From: Rhizobiales bacterium SYSU XM002
Lineage (GTDB): Bacteria > Pseudomonadota > Alphaproteobacteria > Rhizobiales > Beijerinckiaceae
Assembly: GCA_009846685.1 (NCBI GenBank)
Contig: VWVY01000002.1
Coordinates: 372,001-436,000 of the forward strand
DNA length: 64,000 nucleotides
Direction of reading: 5' to 3'
Positions within the stretch are counted from its first letter, which is position 1. Each line of letters opens with the position of its first letter. The translations under genes were made by a program, and so were the position numbers. Under the pieces are notes generated by a model. It did not search any database. It had not been told where the DNA came from and saw only the letters and a list, made by a program, of their open reading frames with translations. Shown piece by piece: positions 63,031-64,000 of the stretch.

Positions 63031-64000
63031 TCAGTTGGCGATGATGCCGCGCCGGACAAGGTAGTGCCGGGCCAAACCGCGCATCGGCTCGAAGGTGAAA
63101 ACAACCTTCTTCACACCGCGCGGCAGCACGACAGAGCGGAACACCCCATTCGTGCGCAGGATGCGCGTCGGCATGCCATCCACGGTCGCGAACCACCAGG
63201 GGTGGAACACATCATTGAGAACGAGAAGGCCGCCGTCGGGCGCCTCCACCTCGATTTCGACACGCGTATTTTCATAGTGCGTAATTCGCGCAGTTCCGCC
63301 CTTGCCGCCATGCGGCAGGGGAAGCGCGCTCGGCTCGACAAAGGCGATATTCCGGAAGTCTGTCGAAGGCCAATGCCCGCTGGTGACCAGCTCTGCCTGA
63401 TCGAGGCTTTGCGCTTCGGGAACGATCATCACGCGCGGCAGGGTCTCCGTGTTCTCGTAGATGCGGAACTTGCCGATGCGGGCGAGCAGCGGCAGCGGAT
63501 TGGCCGCCTCCTTCGCGTCGATCGTCTCGATGGGGACTTCGCTGACGATATAGCGAAGGCCGAGAAGGTTCGCGAAAGGCGAACGGTAGCCCGGCATCAG
63601 CGCGCCGAACTTGCGCTGGTCCCAGCCCGCCACATGGTCGCGTGCGCCCGTCGCTGCGCCATAGAAGCCGATGCGCAGCGGATTGTAGCCGAGGCTCGAT
63701 TCGAACCGATGGATCAGCGGGGTGTTCGGCCATTCGAAACCGATCCCGACAAGCTCGATCCGATCACGGCGTTGGCCATCCTGCACGATATGTTCCCGGA
63801 GGAAGGAGACCAATGGTTCCTTGGTGTCCGGGCGCAGGTATTCGAAATTCTCTATCGGCAGGGCCGTCGAGTGGTTGGGGCGGATGTTCCATGCGAGATC
63901 GGCGGTGAGGCAAAGCGCGAGCAGCACCGTCACCCGCATCGGTCGGCTGCGGGCATTTCGGATTGCATAGGCAAGGGCGGCGAGCGATATCCCGACCGTG
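63031..64000 (-). CDS. YfhO-like membrane protein, C-terminal part (5' truncated by the window)
   Basis: The visible 322 residues are the C-terminal end of a larger protein whose frame stays open to the right edge of the window. A hydrophobic helix lies near the edge (RVTVLLALCLTADLAWN), then a soluble domain that ends in the beta-sandwich typical of YfhO/glycosyltransferase-like proteins, with VLNDVFHPWWFATVDG and RTNGVFRSVVLPRGVKKV. YfhO-type proteins move sugars or decorate wall polymers; the role here is unknown. It converges on the MerR gene with three bases between stops. Confidence 0.75.
   Translation of the reverse strand, partial: TVGISLAALAYAIRNARSRPMRVTVLLALCLTADLAWNIRPNHSTALPIENFEYLRPDTKEPLVSFLREHIVQDGQRRDRIELVGIGFEWPNTPLIHRFESSLGYNPLRIGFYGAATGARDHVAGWDQRKFGALMPGYRSPFANLLGLRYIVSEVPIETIDAKEAANPLPLLARIGKFRIYENTETLPRVMIVPEAQSLDQAELVTSGHWPSTDFRNIAFVEPSALPLPHGGKGGTARITHYENTRVEIEVEAPDGGLLVLNDVFHPWWFATVDGMPTRILRTNGVFRSVVLPRGVKKVVFTFEPMRGLARHYLVRRGIIAN

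Overview
The window is 64 kb of ordinary, gene-dense, GC-rich chromosome from an alphaproteobacterium, most likely a member of the Hyphomicrobiales (Rhizobiales). The pointers are a porin and an Omp25/Omp31-like barrel of the rhizobial/Brucella type, a single bifunctional RSH stringent-response enzyme next to rpoZ, an LdtR-type MarR regulator beside an L,D-transpeptidase, the BamE / ubiquinol-cytochrome c chaperone / DUF177 / plsX / fabH / ihfA / MerR block, and the rsh-pyrE-pdxJ-acpS-lepB-rnc-era-recO block. I saw no insertion sequence, prophage, CRISPR array, rRNA or tRNA gene.

Layout, left to right. 1-2.6 kb: the 3' end of a flavoprotein aromatic hydroxylase with its DUF2783 partner, creA and a small secreted protein. 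2.9-6.4 kb: a coupled cysS-GFA-cimA operon. 6.4-8.1 kb: two secreted proteins of unknown function and a LOG-family nucleotide hydrolase. 8.4-12.4 kb: an Atm1-type ABC exporter, a small unknown protein, then psd-pssA for phosphatidylethanolamine synthesis. 12.8-17 kb: the major porin with a strong terminator, then a three-module BON-like/OmpA protein followed by a membrane protein with two helix-hairpin-helix-like repeats. 17-21.5 kb: an alpha/beta hydrolase, dapA, a PaiB-like protein and smpB, then a family-5 uracil-DNA glycosylase and a NYN-domain protein on the other strand.

21.8-31.1 kb: rpoZ, rsh, a thioesterase, pyrE-pdxJ-acpS, an outer-membrane barrel gene, and lepB-rnc-era-recO. 31.2-36.0 kb: a TadG-like protein with a probable beta-helix, a convergent DUF3829-like protein, and parC. 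36.1-37.5 kb: a flavodoxin-fold quinone reductase and a DsbA-family protein. 37.6-42.1 kb, minus strand: hemB, an orphan LivH-like permease, a threonine ammonia-lyase and the N-end-rule transferase bpt, read as one probable operon. 42.2-46.1 kb: a 3-hydroxyisobutyryl-CoA hydrolase with a small membrane protein, then ldtR and the L,D-transpeptidase gene. 46.2-53.4 kb: a threonine/serine dehydratase-like enzyme, glyA, nrdR and ribD-ribE-ribH-nusB-thiL. 53.6-57.1 kb: an MFS transporter and the proton-pumping pyrophosphatase hppA. 57.2-63.0 kb: a secreted protein and bamE on the minus strand, then the cytochrome bc1 chaperone, DUF177, plsX, fabH, ihfA and MerR genes. The window closes inside a large YfhO-like membrane protein gene.

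Functionally most of the window is housekeeping: translation and RNA processing (cysS, smpB, rnc, era, nusB, bpt), lipid and envelope construction (psd, pssA, plsX, fabH, acpS, lepB, bamE, L,D-transpeptidase), cofactors (hemB, pdxJ, rib genes, thiL), amino acids (cimA, dapA, ilvA, glyA) and growth control (rsh, rpoZ, nrdR, ihfA). I found no clear new defence or mobile system. The stretches most worth a second look are the modular BON/OmpA gene with its repeat-containing membrane partner, the TadG-like beta-helix gene inserted between recO and parC, the orphan permease coupled to threonine deaminase, and perfect inverted repeats upstream of ldtR and hppA.
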